A DNA stretch of 64,000 bases from Neisseria chenwenguii (GCF_002216145.1 NZ_CP022278.1:2232001-2296000), one strand, 5' to 3'. Shown: positions 46,428 through 54,632, counted from the first letter of the stretch. A program made the numbers and translations. Notes: generated by a model from the sequence alone, not told the origin.

Positions 46428-47639
46428 TCAGTTGAATTCGCAACAGTCCACCCACCGCCACAGCAGATAGACGGCATCGGAATCATTGTTATCTAGGGAT
46501 TGGTCGCTGCGGGAAACAGCCCAGGCAAAATTGCTGGAACCCAAACGGTGCGCACCTTTACCACCCATATTGAGAAAGTTGGCTACTTCGCCACTCAATT
46601 GACCGAACAGAGCACCTTCGCTGATGCCCATGTCTCCGCCGCTGCTGCCGCCCGATCCTGATTCGGGGTAGGGGAACAGCATGGAGGACTTGAATTCCGA
46701 TTTGGACGCATACGGCACAGGAACCGGCGTACACAGGGCTTTGTCACCGACCGTCGAAACCGATGCGTAACCGCCGGTACGGTTGGATAGCATGATGGAC
46801 CGGTTCAGGATGGTGGAGGTGCCGATGATGCTGTTTTTCTCAGCCGACATCGATCCGGCGGCTGGCAGGTTGTTACCCATGCATCCGCCCAACCAGTAGG
46901 CGGCATCGTCCACCATACCCCAGCCGATACCGGTGGTGTTGGCGATACAGGAAGCGGTGTGTGCGGGCAGGTCGAACAGGGGGCTGTTGACCAAGTTGCC
47001 GATTGCCATCCATTCCGGATAGAGCAGGTTCATGTACACAGGGTCTTTTTTCGACCAAACCGGTTGGGCAATCGAAGTTTCGAGGTTGCCACCTTTGTGG
47101 AAGCAGCGGGGATTCCAGCCGTAGGGGTTGAACGGGAACGACCAACTGTGGAAATGGCGGAATGAGGTGTCGTAGCGGCCTGAGGATTCGCCTGCAGTCA
47201 GGCGGGTGACCTGTTCCGACTGCCCGGTGCCGGCTAGTGCGGCCATCTGTTGCAGCAACGGTTTGACCGCATCCCCATACACGGGAGAGCAGCTTGCGTT
47301 GCGAACGACTTCGACGAAACGTGTCGGCAGCCACATACCTCTTGTATAACCATAAATGGCGTACGGTTCTTCGCCGCATTTGCAGGTAGATTGTGTGGTG
47401 GCATGGGGCGGGTGCGGTACATCTCCGCCTGAGATGACGGTATTGCCCATAATCCGCAGCGGAAAGGCCGAATCGAAGTCGAAATTGATTAACGCGTCGA
47501 AACCGGCGTTGGAGCAGGTTTGACTGCTGCCGTTGCCGCTGCTGCTGTCTGCACCGCTATCAAAGGCGTAAAGGCTGCCTGAAAGTAGCAGTCCCGCTGC
47601 CAGTACGGATAATCTGACTGTTTTTTTGCCGTATTTCAT
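46428..47639 (-). CDS. traU: TraU, F-type conjugation/secretion protein
   Basis: A 403-residue periplasmic protein with signal peptide (LSVLAAGLLLSGSLYAFDSG). TraU-family sequence follows: INFDFDSAFPLRIMG near residue 50, CKCGEEPYAIYGYTRGMWLPTRFVEVVRNASCSPVYGD near residue 87, and SSNFAWAVSRSDQSLDNNDSDAVYLLWRWVDCCEF at the C terminus. Around ten cysteines imply several disulfides. TraU is essential for DNA transfer more than for pilus growth in F. The gene starts seven bases after traW ends. Confidence 0.94.
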   Translation of the reverse strand: MKYGKKTVRLSVLAAGLLLSGSLYAFDSGADSSSGNGSSQTCSNAGFDALINFDFDSAFPLRIMGNTVISGGDVPHPPHATTQSTCKCGEEPYAIYGYTRGMWLPTRFVEVVRNASCSPVYGDAVKPLLQQMAALAGTGQSEQVTRLTAGESSGRYDTSFRHFHSWSFPFNPYGWNPRCFHKGGNLETSIAQPVWSKKDPVYMNLLYPEWMAIGNLVNSPLFDLPAHTASCIANTTGIGWGMVDDAAYWLGGCMGNNLPAAGSMSAEKNSIIGTSTILNRSIMLSNRTGGYASVSTVGDKALCTPVPVPYASKSEFKSSMLFPYPESGSGGSSGGDMGISEGALFGQLSGEVANFLNMGGKGAHRLGSSNFAWAVSRSDQSLDNNDSDAVYLLWRWVDCCEFN

Positions 47640-47646
47640 TGTTGCC

Positions 47647-48786
47647 TCAATCGAACGGGTGTACTGAAACTACCCGGAATGCCATGCCTTCTTGTTGCAG
47701 GTAGGTGGGTACCGTACGGATGCTCAGGCGTTGTGCCAGAGATGTGTTCAAAGGGGAGGCCGGAATGCCGGTTCCTGCCAGTTTGCCTAGCCGGGTATAA
47801 AGTACCAAGGTTTGGGGGCGTTCTTTGATAATACGCTGCGCGTAGCGCACTTGGCGGATGTCCCGTCCGTCAAGTGCCAATATGGAACGTCTGCCGAGTG
47901 GGTCAGCGGCCAAAATATTGAACATTGTGCCGCGCGGATAAACCGTCATGCCGGTTTTGGGATTTCGGATGTCGAAATCCGCACGCATATACGGAATGTG
48001 GAGCCGGTTCTCGATGCCTTTGGAAACCGGCAGATCCATATTGCCGGCCATCTGGGCAGATACAGATTCTGCTGCCGAACGTGCCTGCGCTTTCCAGTCC
48101 ACGCGGGCTGCCGCCTGTTTCATGATTTTTGCCTGATCGGGTTCCGATACTGCCCATTGACGACTCAGACGTTGTCCGAACCGGCGACCGGTAATGGCGG
48201 TCAATGCCTGATCTAGGGATGGTGTACCCTGAACCAGATACCATTTGCCTTTATCCTGATGCAGCAGCGCAGGTACATGGCTGATGCGGTAACGGCGGAA
48301 TGCTTCGGGCATAACCATGATGTTGGGCGGGTTTTTGCGGGCGGATTCGGGCAGTTTGCGTACTAATGTTTCTGCATACTCAAACGCCTTGTCGGCACCT
48401 CCGCTGCCCCAGCCGCGGTACAGAAATACCGTATCCCGGCGTCCGGCTCCCTGTGTCAGCAGCTTCAACAGTTCCTGTTCGGGCATGGAACGGGATACGA
48501 ATACCACCGTGCGGATACCGGCCAGTTGTGCCCGGGCAGGATTTTCGCCCCGGGTCAGCATCTGGGTAGGGCTGCCGCCGGGAACCACTTGGCCTTTCAG
48601 GCTCTGCATAAATCTTGTTGTATTTGCCTTTTGGCTGTCGAGCAGCCGTTTCAGGTCAAACGTTTCCCCGTTTGCCGTCCCGCTAAAACAGAGGCAGCAG
48701 ACGGCCGCGAACCATAGAAGCCCGGTACGGCCCCCAGTAGCGGGAGTCCCAGGAATGTTTTTCCGTGCCGAATACAAAAATCTCAT
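47647..48786 (-). CDS. TrbC-TraW fusion protein
   Basis: A 379-residue secreted protein. After a signal (LLWFAAVCCLCFSGTANG) residues 93-200 form a TrbC-type thioredoxin-like domain (TVVFVSRSMPEQELLKLLTQ; VMPEAFRRYRISHVPALL). Residues 208-379 correspond to TraW (SRQWAVSEPDQAKIM; ADFDIRNPKTGMTVYPRGT; ILALDGRDIRQVRYAQ). In F these are two interacting proteins. The ATG at 48786 lies 104 bases inside the preceding peptidase gene; I see no good later start. Confidence 0.85.
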   Translation of the reverse strand: MRFLYSARKNIPGTPATGGRTGLLWFAAVCCLCFSGTANGETFDLKRLLDSQKANTTRFMQSLKGQVVPGGSPTQMLTRGENPARAQLAGIRTVVFVSRSMPEQELLKLLTQGAGRRDTVFLYRGWGSGGADKAFEYAETLVRKLPESARKNPPNIMVMPEAFRRYRISHVPALLHQDKGKWYLVQGTPSLDQALTAITGRRFGQRLSRQWAVSEPDQAKIMKQAAARVDWKAQARSAAESVSAQMAGNMDLPVSKGIENRLHIPYMRADFDIRNPKTGMTVYPRGTMFNILAADPLGRRSILALDGRDIRQVRYAQRIIKERPQTLVLYTRLGKLAGTGIPASPLNTSLAQRLSIRTVPTYLQQEGMAFRVVSVHPFD

Positions 48787-49204
48787 CGTCTTCCAATCTG
48801 TATGCCGTATCCCAATAATCCACGGGTTTGCCCAGTTTGCCTGCGCCGTAGCGGACATCCGCGATCAGGCTGCCGTTGATATAGACGTTGCCGTTGCGGA
48901 TTTCCACTTTGTCGCCCGGCAGTCCCGCCACCAGTTTGCCGACAGGCAGTCCGTCCGGTATGACGGGAGCCATGCCCCGTGCCGGAAACAGGATGACGTC
49001 GTTACGGCGCAGCGGTCTGTATGTCTGTTTTTTGTCGTACCAGTACACCTGCCATGGCAGGCAGCCCGCCGTTTTGGCTTCCACCATGACCGAGCCCTGT
49101 TCCTGCAACCACGGGCGTACGGTCCATGCACAGGCGGCAACGGCCAAGCCGGCAGCGCAGACTGCCAGTCTGACGCGTAGCGGAGGCAGCGGTTTTTGGG
49201 TCAT
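48683..49204 (-). CDS. TraF/TrhF-type S26 signal peptidase with Cys at the nucleophile position
   Basis: A 173-residue membrane-anchored peptidase (helix VRLAVCAAGLAVAACAWTV) of the conjugative S26 group that matures pilin. The general-base lysine lies in VGKLVAGLPGDKVEI (Lys90). The box normally holding the catalytic serine reads TAGCLPWQVYW (Cys48). NGNVYINGSLIADVRY and WDSRYWGPY complete the fold. The start is the ATG at 49204; a TTG three codons upstream overlaps the trbI stop. Its 3' end overlaps trbC-traW by 104 bases. Confidence 0.8.
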   Translation of the reverse strand: MTQKPLPPLRVRLAVCAAGLAVAACAWTVRPWLQEQGSVMVEAKTAGCLPWQVYWYDKKQTYRPLRRNDVILFPARGMAPVIPDGLPVGKLVAGLPGDKVEIRNGNVYINGSLIADVRYGAGKLGKPVDYWDTAYRLEDDEIFVFGTEKHSWDSRYWGPYRASMVRGRLLPLF

Positions 49205-49209
49205 ATGTG

Positions 49210-49794
49210 TCAATCCAACTGGCTGCCCAAGCGGGCATCTGATGCGTTTGCGGGTGTTTGGTTTGCCGGTAAGCCCGTAGGAACCGGTGTGCTGCCTGAA
49301 AAGCTGTTACTGCTGCCTGCCTGCGGCAGAGGCTGTTCTGATGGCAGGGTAATGCCCAGTTCTGCCGCTACTTGGGCGGTGATGTCGGCACCCGGCGGTG
49401 CGGTCAGTACGGCTGATTTGCGTACGATGATCCTGCCTTCTGCGGCCATGGCATCCAGCTTGGCTTGAATGCCGCTCAGTTGCGCGGCCAGCTTCTGCTG
49501 TGCCGCAGGCGTATCCGCCTGTGGGTCGGACAATGCCTGCCGGATGTAGGCAGCAGCCAAACGATCGGAATCGACTACGGCCAATTTCTCTGTCGTTGCG
49601 GCTGTCGGAACAATGGTGCGGAAAAAGCTGTACCCGCCCAATACCAAGGCCAGCAATACCATGACCGTCGTCAGGCCGCTGCCGCCGGAGGTTGCAGGGC
49701 GGCCGTTTTCAGGCAGCGTTTCGGGTTGCTGTGCCGCTGTGCCGGTGCTGCCCGTTTTGCCTGCTTCGTCTGTTTTGTTCGGTGTCTCGTTCAT
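49210..49794 (-). CDS. trbI: TrbI, F-type assembly protein
   Basis: A 194-residue protein with a disordered N terminus (NETPNKTDEAGKTGSTGTAAQQPET) and one membrane helix (LTTVMVLLALVLGGYSFFR, near residues 42-60). A periplasmic part follows with DSDRLAAAYIRQAL, LSGIQAKLDAMAAEGRIIVRKSAVLTAPPGADITAQVAAELGI, which matches F-type TrbI, a regulator of pilus extension and retraction. It is longer than F TrbI (128 residues) because of both tails. It lies between traC and the signal-peptidase gene. Confidence 0.85.
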   Translation of the reverse strand: MNETPNKTDEAGKTGSTGTAAQQPETLPENGRPATSGGSGLTTVMVLLALVLGGYSFFRTIVPTAATTEKLAVVDSDRLAAAYIRQALSDPQADTPAAQQKLAAQLSGIQAKLDAMAAEGRIIVRKSAVLTAPPGADITAQVAAELGITLPSEQPLPQAGSSNSFSGSTPVPTGLPANQTPANASDARLGSQLD

Positions 49795-49839
49795 GAAAGG
49801 GATCCTCTGTGATTCCGGTTGAAAGGCTGTCTGAAAGGG

Positions 49840-52329
49840 TTAAACCGTGCCGTCCCCGTACAGGCGTTTTGCTTCGGCTTCGACAATGTGGGTAATCTGT
49901 TCCCCACGGCGTACGCGCTGCTGCAATTCCTTGAAGAGTTCGCCTTCGGTGGAGAATAGTACGCGGTTGAACGGAGTTTCGATCAGGCGGGCAATACCAG
50001 CGTTTTCGCCGCTGCGGATCAGGATTTCGCTGTATTGACCCTTGGCGGTTTTTACTTCCCGCATCAATTTTTCGGTATAGGCATCTACTTGCAGCCAGTT
50101 TTTTGCTTTGGCTTCTTCGATGGACTCCGCTCGTTGTTGCATATAAAAATTGGTGTGTGCCGACGCCATGATGGCCGAACCGAATTCGGTGGCGTGAATC
50201 TGTTTCGGCGACTGTATAACCACGCCTGCGGAACCGTGTTCTTTGCGGACTTTGGAAAACAGTTTGGCGGTAAATTCGGCAAAAGAAGGATCGCCCAAGC
50301 GGTCGCCGCCTTCTTCGACGATCATCATCCGTTTGCGCAAATCGCGCGAAGTGAACATTTCCTGCGCAATGGTGGTGGACAAAATCATCAGCACCACGTC
50401 GCACAGATGCTTGTTGCCGGTCAGTCCCGACAATTCCAATATCGTCCAATCCGCTTCGGCGCGGAAGTTGTTCGCTCCCCTGAACCAGCGTCCCATCGAA
50501 CCGGTCGAGCCGAACGGAGACAGCAGCATGGCCAGCTCGTGCTGTTGCGCAGCCATCGAACCGGTCTGATTGTTCAGGTATTGGATAATGTCGGTAATTT
50601 CGGCCTTGTTGCCTTTGGCAGAAAACACTGATTTGACCGCTTCTTCCAGCAGCGCACGCTGTGTGTCGGTCGTGCCTTCGGTCGGTTTGGCCATCTTGCC
50701 GAGAATGGGCAGAATAAGTTCGATCTCCTGATCAATGTCCGATACTTTGGTAAAGGGATTTAGACAGACGTCCGAGTCGAAATGGAAATCTAGAATCTGT
50801 GCCCCCGAAACCATGCCTGATGCCAAATAGGAAGAGCCGGTATCCATGAGCCAGATTTTGGTACCCAAAGACAGTTCGTCCTGTATCAGACGCTGAACGG
50901 CAAATGATTTGCCCGTACCCGATGCACCCATCCAAGTCCAGTTGTAGTTGAGATTGCGCTTGTCGAACAAAGAGTAGTGAAACAGCCGGCCCAAACGGGT
51001 GGTCAGCAGCATTTCGTTTCCGAAACCCTGCCATTCATCGGTTACGGGCAGCAGGTGTGCGGCTTGGGAACCCACCATGGTTTTGAAGCGGTGGGTGTTT
51101 TTGATGCTCTCGGGGGAGGCATTTAAAGGCAGTTGGTTGAAAAAGCTGACTTCCGGAATATATTTTTCCGGACGCATGACAAAGCCCAAACGCTTGTAGT
51201 ACGTTGCCATGGTTGACTGTGCGGTGCGGACGGCATTGGCCGAACGGTTGAACAGACACAAACTGGTGCTGACCTCCACGGCATTACCGCCTTCCAGCAT
51301 CAGTTCGGCCAATGCCTGAAAACTGTCACGCTTCTTACGCAAGCGTGGTGACCATTTCAGCATCAGTGCATTGGCCGATTTTTCGGTCTGCACTTGCGAT
51401 GTACGCACCTTTGCCGCTTTTACGCCCTGATCCGGAAAATGAATGGTGGTGCAGAGCGCATAAGGCATTCCGATTTGCGCACCGTTGCCGGGCGGGTTGC
51501 CTAAAAGTTCGATCATCTTGGAGAAGTGGAACGGGTTTTCCGCGCCGGGATAGCGGTCCAGAACCAGTATCCCCATATACTGCCTCTCCCGGGAATAAGA
51601 AAAGCCAGAACAGTGCAGCACGTCGTGACGGCGGTTGTCCCAGTTCATACGCGAACCGACGGGAAACAGCTGCTCGTTGAGCGGTACATTTTCTTCTACG
51701 CCGGTGTCCCAAGGTTCGTATATCGAAAAATAACGGCGCAGTACCCCCATCATGGCGGCAGTACGCAATACTTCGGCATTGATGCCCATGACGGTCAGCT
51801 GTGACAGGGCATTGCGGCGCATTTTCAGGAAAGCGGCACACTCTTGCTGGAAGGCGGCTGTTTCTTTGGCATTTCCCGAAAAGGGATTTTGTGTTTTCAG
51901 CGGTACTTTGAACGTCCACAGGCCGAGGCTTTCCAATATGCGGGTATCCGAAGAAGCCACCAGTTTCTGACGGGTGCCGCGCTGTAAAAATGCCGCGCGG
52001 TCGCGTACCGCATACTGGGCGGTCTGTACCGATATATCGCCGGATACGCCCATTCTGGCATTGGCATAGGCATCCATTATCGGCTGTACGAAAGGGGAGC
52101 CGATATTGATGAATTGCATAATTGTGCCGCCCGGATAGGGTTCGTTGAGCAGCACGGCCGCATCGACCGGGGTTTTTTCGCTCCATCCGGCCATCGGCGA
52201 AAACAGGCATACCGAGCCGATGGCATTGTCTTTTTCACAATAGAAAATACCGTCTTCGTCATTACCTGCCGTCAGTGTGATAAATTCCCAGCCGAGGTCG
52301 CGCCCGGCATTTTTTTGAAAAATATTCAT
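49840..52329 (-). CDS. traC: TraC, assembly ATPase of the F-type secretion system
   Basis: An 829-residue VirB4-type ATPase. The N-terminal TraC region (WEFITLTAGNDEDGIFYCEKD) precedes the nucleotide domain with Walker A WTWMGASGTGKSFAVQRL near residue 465. Walker B is LRKRMMIVEEGGDRLGDP near residue 670, followed by VVIQSPKQIHATEFGSAIMASAHT. It powers pilus and substrate assembly at the inner membrane. The length is normal for TraC. It follows ssb, where the gonococcal island has a topoisomerase gene and several tra genes in between. Confidence 0.95.
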   Translation of the reverse strand: MNIFQKNAGRDLGWEFITLTAGNDEDGIFYCEKDNAIGSVCLFSPMAGWSEKTPVDAAVLLNEPYPGGTIMQFINIGSPFVQPIMDAYANARMGVSGDISVQTAQYAVRDRAAFLQRGTRQKLVASSDTRILESLGLWTFKVPLKTQNPFSGNAKETAAFQQECAAFLKMRRNALSQLTVMGINAEVLRTAAMMGVLRRYFSIYEPWDTGVEENVPLNEQLFPVGSRMNWDNRRHDVLHCSGFSYSRERQYMGILVLDRYPGAENPFHFSKMIELLGNPPGNGAQIGMPYALCTTIHFPDQGVKAAKVRTSQVQTEKSANALMLKWSPRLRKKRDSFQALAELMLEGGNAVEVSTSLCLFNRSANAVRTAQSTMATYYKRLGFVMRPEKYIPEVSFFNQLPLNASPESIKNTHRFKTMVGSQAAHLLPVTDEWQGFGNEMLLTTRLGRLFHYSLFDKRNLNYNWTWMGASGTGKSFAVQRLIQDELSLGTKIWLMDTGSSYLASGMVSGAQILDFHFDSDVCLNPFTKVSDIDQEIELILPILGKMAKPTEGTTDTQRALLEEAVKSVFSAKGNKAEITDIIQYLNNQTGSMAAQQHELAMLLSPFGSTGSMGRWFRGANNFRAEADWTILELSGLTGNKHLCDVVLMILSTTIAQEMFTSRDLRKRMMIVEEGGDRLGDPSFAEFTAKLFSKVRKEHGSAGVVIQSPKQIHATEFGSAIMASAHTNFYMQQRAESIEEAKAKNWLQVDAYTEKLMREVKTAKGQYSEILIRSGENAGIARLIETPFNRVLFSTEGELFKELQQRVRRGEQITHIVEAEAKRLYGDGTV

Positions 52330-52394
52330 ACCGAAATCAATCCGTATCCGTCAGAAACCGGAACGGCAGTGCAGCGGCCGTCCCAGGAGTGGTT

Positions 52395-52805
52395 TCAGAA
52401 TGGCGTATCATCCTGTTCGTCCTCTGCAGTGCGGGGCGGTTTCAGGGTAATTGATTCGATACGGTCGGAGGATAGGTTCAGATAGATGTTTTCGACACGG
52501 ATTTTGCGGGCTTTAACCCGTTGGCCGTCCTTTTCGTAGAATTCGACCAATTCTTCGCCTTCGATGATGACTGGCATACCTTTACACAGTATGTTTTCTA
52601 GATGCTGTGCGCGGCGGTTCCAGTATTCGCATTCCAGCCATTCGGTCGGACCAGCCGCAACATAACGGTCGCCCTGTTTTTTATAACGTGTCGAAGCAAT
52701 GGAAAAATTCAAGACCGTGCTCGGTTCGTTTGAACCGTCACGGTTGATGGTTTTGAGAGAAAATGTCTGTCCTAGATTACCGCGGACAACAAGATTAATA
52801 GACAT
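52395..52805 (-). CDS. ssb: Single-stranded DNA-binding protein
   Basis: A 136-residue SSB with an OB fold (MSINLVVRGNLGQTFSLKTI; VLNFSIASTRY; WLECEYWNRRAQHLENILCKGMPVIIEGEELV). The acidic tip EDEQDDTPF binds partner proteins. It is an element-borne SSB as in the gonococcal island (SsbB) and PFGI-1-type elements, coating transferred single-stranded DNA. The start at 52805 is chosen because an upstream Met (52820) adds only MEISF. Confidence 0.92.
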   Translation of the reverse strand: MSINLVVRGNLGQTFSLKTINRDGSNEPSTVLNFSIASTRYKKQGDRYVAAGPTEWLECEYWNRRAQHLENILCKGMPVIIEGEELVEFYEKDGQRVKARKIRVENIYLNLSSDRIESITLKPPRTAEDEQDDTPF

Positions 52806-53089
52806 AAAGCTGATCTCCATCGGGAGAAACAGCCGAATTTGCAGAAATTTGGATTAAAATATCCCAAAATACAGATAGGGGTAGAGTATGTTAAAGTGTC
52901 TTGTGGTGGTTGTCAAGCCCTTTATTCGGATTTTCCGTCAGATAGAAAACTTTTCCGCTCAATGGCGACCAAATCAACTAATGCCTTTGCCTTTGAATCG
53001 GCATGCATATCTTTTTCGTCACTTGCCGGACACAGCTTCAGAAAATTCAGACGGCCTTTGAGCGTGTCTGACAATATTTATCTTGAAAG
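52806..53089. other. Intergenic leader of the ssb-tra operon
   Basis: 284 bases with no supported gene; it should contain the promoter of ssb and traC. One host-type uptake sequence (TTCAGACGGCC, 53,046-53,056) lies here, the only near-exact host copy I found between the recombinase gene and parA. Confidence 0.5.
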
Positions 53090-53115
53090 AAGCCGCTTTG
53101 GAAACAAAGCGGCTT
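53090..53115 (-). terminator. Hairpin with GAAA loop
   Basis: AAGCCGCTTTG, a four-base loop and CAAAGCGGCTT: an 11-bp perfect stem three bases after the stop of the 60-residue gene on the minus strand. Confidence 0.75.
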
Positions 53116-53117
53116 TG

Positions 53118-53300
53118 CTATTGCCAGCGTACCGTCTGCACGGTATAGCCTTTTTCTGACTGTACGATGTTCAGGCAGACGTCCGAACCCCGACTGAGCA
53201 GTATCAGTTCCGCCTGCCGTTCAGCCGCCTCTGCCGTCGGATAAGTGCCGATTACCGAATACGTTGCGGGTTTTAAAACCCGTTTCACCGATAAAAACAT
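53118..53300 (-). CDS. Small element protein, 60 residues
   Basis: MFLSVKRVLKPATYSVIGTY followed by PTAEAAERQAELILLSRGSD and a C-terminal strand ending VQTVRWQ. AAAGGAGACAAGT precedes the ATG, a strong ribosome-binding site, and a hairpin follows the stop. The layout resembles small modulators with a beta-alpha-beta pattern. No family recognised. Confidence 0.65.
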   Translation of the reverse strand: MFLSVKRVLKPATYSVIGTYPTAEAAERQAELILLSRGSDVCLNIVQSEKGYTVQTVRWQ

Positions 53301-53317
53301 ACTTGTCTCCTTTCCTT

Positions 53318-53455
53318 TTAAGACGGGTTTTCCAATTTATCAAAAACGGCTTCCGCATAACCCGCTTGGCCGTTTTCCTCGCAAAAGTCTACAAACATCT
53401 GCCAATGCTCGCCGAGAAAATCGGCCAGCAGGCGTTTTTCAAAGTTTTCCAGCAT
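53318..53455 (-). CDS. Very small element protein, 45 residues
   Basis: MLENFEKRLLADFLGEHWQM followed by FVDFCEENGQAGYAEAVFDK and a short end. GAAAGGAGT stands seven bases ahead of the ATG. The next gene starts 17 bases after its stop, in the same direction. Acidic and probably all-helical. The size is below usual annotation cut-offs but the ribosome-binding site and operon position support it. Confidence 0.6.
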   Translation of the reverse strand: MLENFEKRLLADFLGEHWQMFVDFCEENGQAGYAEAVFDKLENPS

Positions 53456-53508
53456 AAAAATACTCCTTTCAGGTGGGTATTGATGGATAGTAAAAAACCG
53501 TTTCCTAT

Positions 53509-53997
53509 TTAAGTTTCTTTTGCCGACTCTTTTAAATCACTCAGGTCTTTTTTATATCTTTTAAGGGAATATTCAAGAGATTTTCTATTTACAAAAAAAA
53601 CTTCCTTATTTGATTGATAATTAGTCATGTTATAAACATCCATGCCACATGTAAAAATATCGAAAAAAATAAGGTACAATGGCGACATGAAAAAAATAAA
53701 GCAGAAGAATTCAATATTCCAAAAGAATTTTATAAAAATGTACCAGAAAATAATGCAAAGCCCTAAGACCACAAAAAATGCTCTTTTCTTACGGATTGAC
53801 AATATATCTTTGGCTTCGTATTCTGAAATTTCAATCCATTCGTCATTAGGATTGCTTTTCAGTGCCTGCTCCATCCAAAATATTTTTCTATTATATTTTT
53901 TTATACAGTCAGCAATCCTTCTGTCATTGTCCGCTTTACAGTAAATTTCGGCTTCTTTCTCGAAGTCCGACAAACTCCTTCTCTTCATCATATACAT
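53509..53997 (-). CDS. Small membrane protein with coiled N terminus
   Basis: A 162-residue AT-rich gene. The basic N-terminal helix (MMKRRSLSDFEKEAEIYCKA) and an amphipathic stretch precede two adjacent membrane segments (FFVVLGLCIIFWYIFIKFFW and FFCFIFFMSPLYLIFFDIF). A cytoplasmic tail with LEYSLKRYKKDLSDLKES ends it. GGAAAGAT lies before the ATG. Unknown function; entry-exclusion proteins of conjugative elements have this size and topology, which is only an analogy. Confidence 0.65.
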   Translation of the reverse strand: MYMMKRRSLSDFEKEAEIYCKADNDRRIADCIKKYNRKIFWMEQALKSNPNDEWIEISEYEAKDILSIRKKRAFFVVLGLCIIFWYIFIKFFWNIEFFCFIFFMSPLYLIFFDIFTCGMDVYNMTNYQSNKEVFFVNRKSLEYSLKRYKKDLSDLKESAKET

Positions 53998-54053
53998 ATC
54001 TTTCCTTTCATTGCTCCACGGGTTTTCAGCAGCCGGTTCATAGCTACGGCTTT

Positions 54054-54503
54054 TTAAAAAATAGTTGACGGAAGAACGCCGCAGGATTTCGCCCCGGTGT
54101 CACCACCGGATTGCGCCGCCTGCATGATGGCTTTGGATTTGGCATCGGCATAAGCTTCGAGTCCTATCTGCCTGGCCACCTTGTAATCTTCGTTGCCGAA
54201 GGTGCATTGGCTGTAGTCGATGTTTTCGGATGGTAGTTTTTCCTGCACGATGTGACCATAATAAACGGTCAGGTTTGGTCGATCATCATGAACGATAAAT
54301 ATGAAGGCGAGCATACCGACAGCCCACGACAGCCAAGGCATAGAGTGGGTTTGAATGCCTTTAAAGCGTTGGATCGTATCAATGATGATTTTGAGTATAC
54401 ATATCGCGAATATAAAAACTGCGCCGTACCAGCTTATCGTGTAATAAGGTGGCGTGCTATCTAGATAAAATCGGATGACCGATAGGATTTCCTGTTCCAA
54501 CAT
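54054..54503 (-). CDS. Small membrane protein preceded by a palindrome array
   Basis: A 149-residue protein with two membrane helices (WYGAVFIFAICILKIIIDTI and LSWAVGMLAFIFIV) and a periplasmic or cytoplasmic tail carrying SQCTFGN and GAKSCGVLPST. The three-unit palindrome array at 54541-54632 lies directly upstream of its start, so it is a candidate for control by the same factor that binds the large array. Function unknown. Confidence 0.65.
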   Translation of the reverse strand: MLEQEILSVIRFYLDSTPPYYTISWYGAVFIFAICILKIIIDTIQRFKGIQTHSMPWLSWAVGMLAFIFIVHDDRPNLTVYYGHIVQEKLPSENIDYSQCTFGNEDYKVARQIGLEAYADAKSKAIMQAAQSGGDTGAKSCGVLPSTIF

Positions 54504-54540
54504 GAGAATTACTTCCTTATTAAATTATTCCTTCTTGGTT

Positions 54541-54632
54541 GCTGTAAACCCCGTTTACAGCTTTCCCACTCCGGATTTTGTAAACAGTGTTTACAGCTTT
54601 CCGCTTTGGATTTTATGTGGGGGGCACACAAA
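54541..54632. repeat. Three-unit diverged palindrome array
   Basis: Three 21-bp palindromes at 54541-54561, 54577-54597 and 54612-54632, with centres 36 and 35 bases apart. Arms are GCTGTAAAC/GTTTACAGC, TTTGTAAACA/TGTTTACAGC and TTTATGTG/CACACAAA. The linkers contain CGGA/TGGA and CTTTCC as in the large array. The inner arm is GTAAAC instead of GTGAAC, changed on both sides together. Confidence 0.8.

Noticed and set aside
46396..46486. Longer start for the Sel1-repeat gene
   Set aside because: The upstream 30 residues (MIPMPSICCGGGW) overlap the traU end and would block the signal peptide.
52839..53159. 106-residue plus-strand frame opposite the ssb leader
   Set aside because: It crosses an uptake sequence and the terminator hairpin and overlaps the convincing 60-residue gene.
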